A DNA stretch of 64,000 nt from SSC4 sp964443225 (lineage in GTDB: Bacteria; Chloroflexota; Anaerolineae; SSC4; Amarolineaceae): the NCBI GenBank assembly GCA_964443225.1, contig CAYUCC010000009.1, positions 37,706 to 101,705 on the forward strand, written 5' to 3'. The position numbers were made by a program, and so were the translations under genes. The notes beneath the pieces are model-generated. The model searched no databases and was not told the DNA's origin. It saw only the letters and a program-made list of their open reading frames with translations. This document shows, piece after piece, positions 63,851 through 64,000 of this stretch (its first letter is position 1; the number at the start of each line of letters is the position of its first letter).

Positions 63851-63940
63851 CGGCCTCCTGGCCGTTAAGGCACCTTAACAGTTAAAGAGTGACAGGAAGT
63901 AATCGGGTAGTTTTAGCTTGCTTTAAATCAGGAACAGGAT

Positions 63941-64000
<60 letters not shown>

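Overview
The window looks like a scaffold from a filamentous or multicellular-type Chloroflexota bacterium (Anaerolineae, Caldilineae or Ardenticatenia-like). I infer this from the high GC content, the abundance of large STAND-type ATPases with TPR tails, very large secreted proteins with dockerin-like and Pro/Thr-rich linker modules, a bacterial XPB helicase, and the first 60 bases of a 16S rRNA gene at the right edge. No species call is possible. A run of 100 N at 10775-10874 shows this is a draft assembly.

Regions. (1) 1-5.2 kb: the 3' part of a beta-helix surface protein, a repeat-rich intergenic block, and a YadA-head/S74-chaperone surface protein. (2) 5.2-9.8 kb: decayed genes, including a higBA toxin-antitoxin pair that has lost its toxin, then a STAND ATPase fused to a transmembrane segment and pentapeptide repeats. 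(3) 9.8-17.5 kb, minus strand: a giant multidomain surface protein (broken by the assembly gap) behind two small membrane proteins. (4) 17.7-22.4 kb: a frameshifted secreted protein, a coupled B12-radical SAM/metallo-beta-lactamase pair, a membrane protein, and a DUF4143 ATPase with an apparently leaderless promoter. (5) 22.5-31.8 kb: three more secreted dockerin-bearing proteins, one with a metalloprotease-like motif, a vWA domain and a DNRLRE-like end. (6) 31.9-34.3 kb: a membrane protein, type II NADH dehydrogenase and an arylamine N-acetyltransferase fragment. (7) 34.6-45.2 kb: four STAND ATPases, two with an XRE helix-turn-helix and two without; three form one minus-strand operon. (8) 45.3-51.2 kb: an XPB helicase operon with two overlapping partner genes. 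(9) 51.3-56.2 kb: a flavoprotein, a dockerin-gene fragment and a SARP/BTAD-STAND regulator. (10) 56.2-60.0 kb: histidine-degradation genes hutU and hutI, separated by an Ala-rich membrane-anchored protein. (11) 60.3-64.0 kb: the conserved dnaX-ybaB-recR block, then a multi-promoter leader and the start of 16S rRNA.

Themes. Six large STAND NTPases lie in 50 kb; they are probably signal-integrating regulators or scaffolds whose ligands are unknown. The secreted proteins repeatedly carry dockerin-type calcium-binding repeats, often at the N-terminus or internally. The least described units are the STAND-TPR-TM-pentapeptide protein, the STAND operon, the XPB operon with its two accessory proteins, and two intergenic palindromic repeat families.
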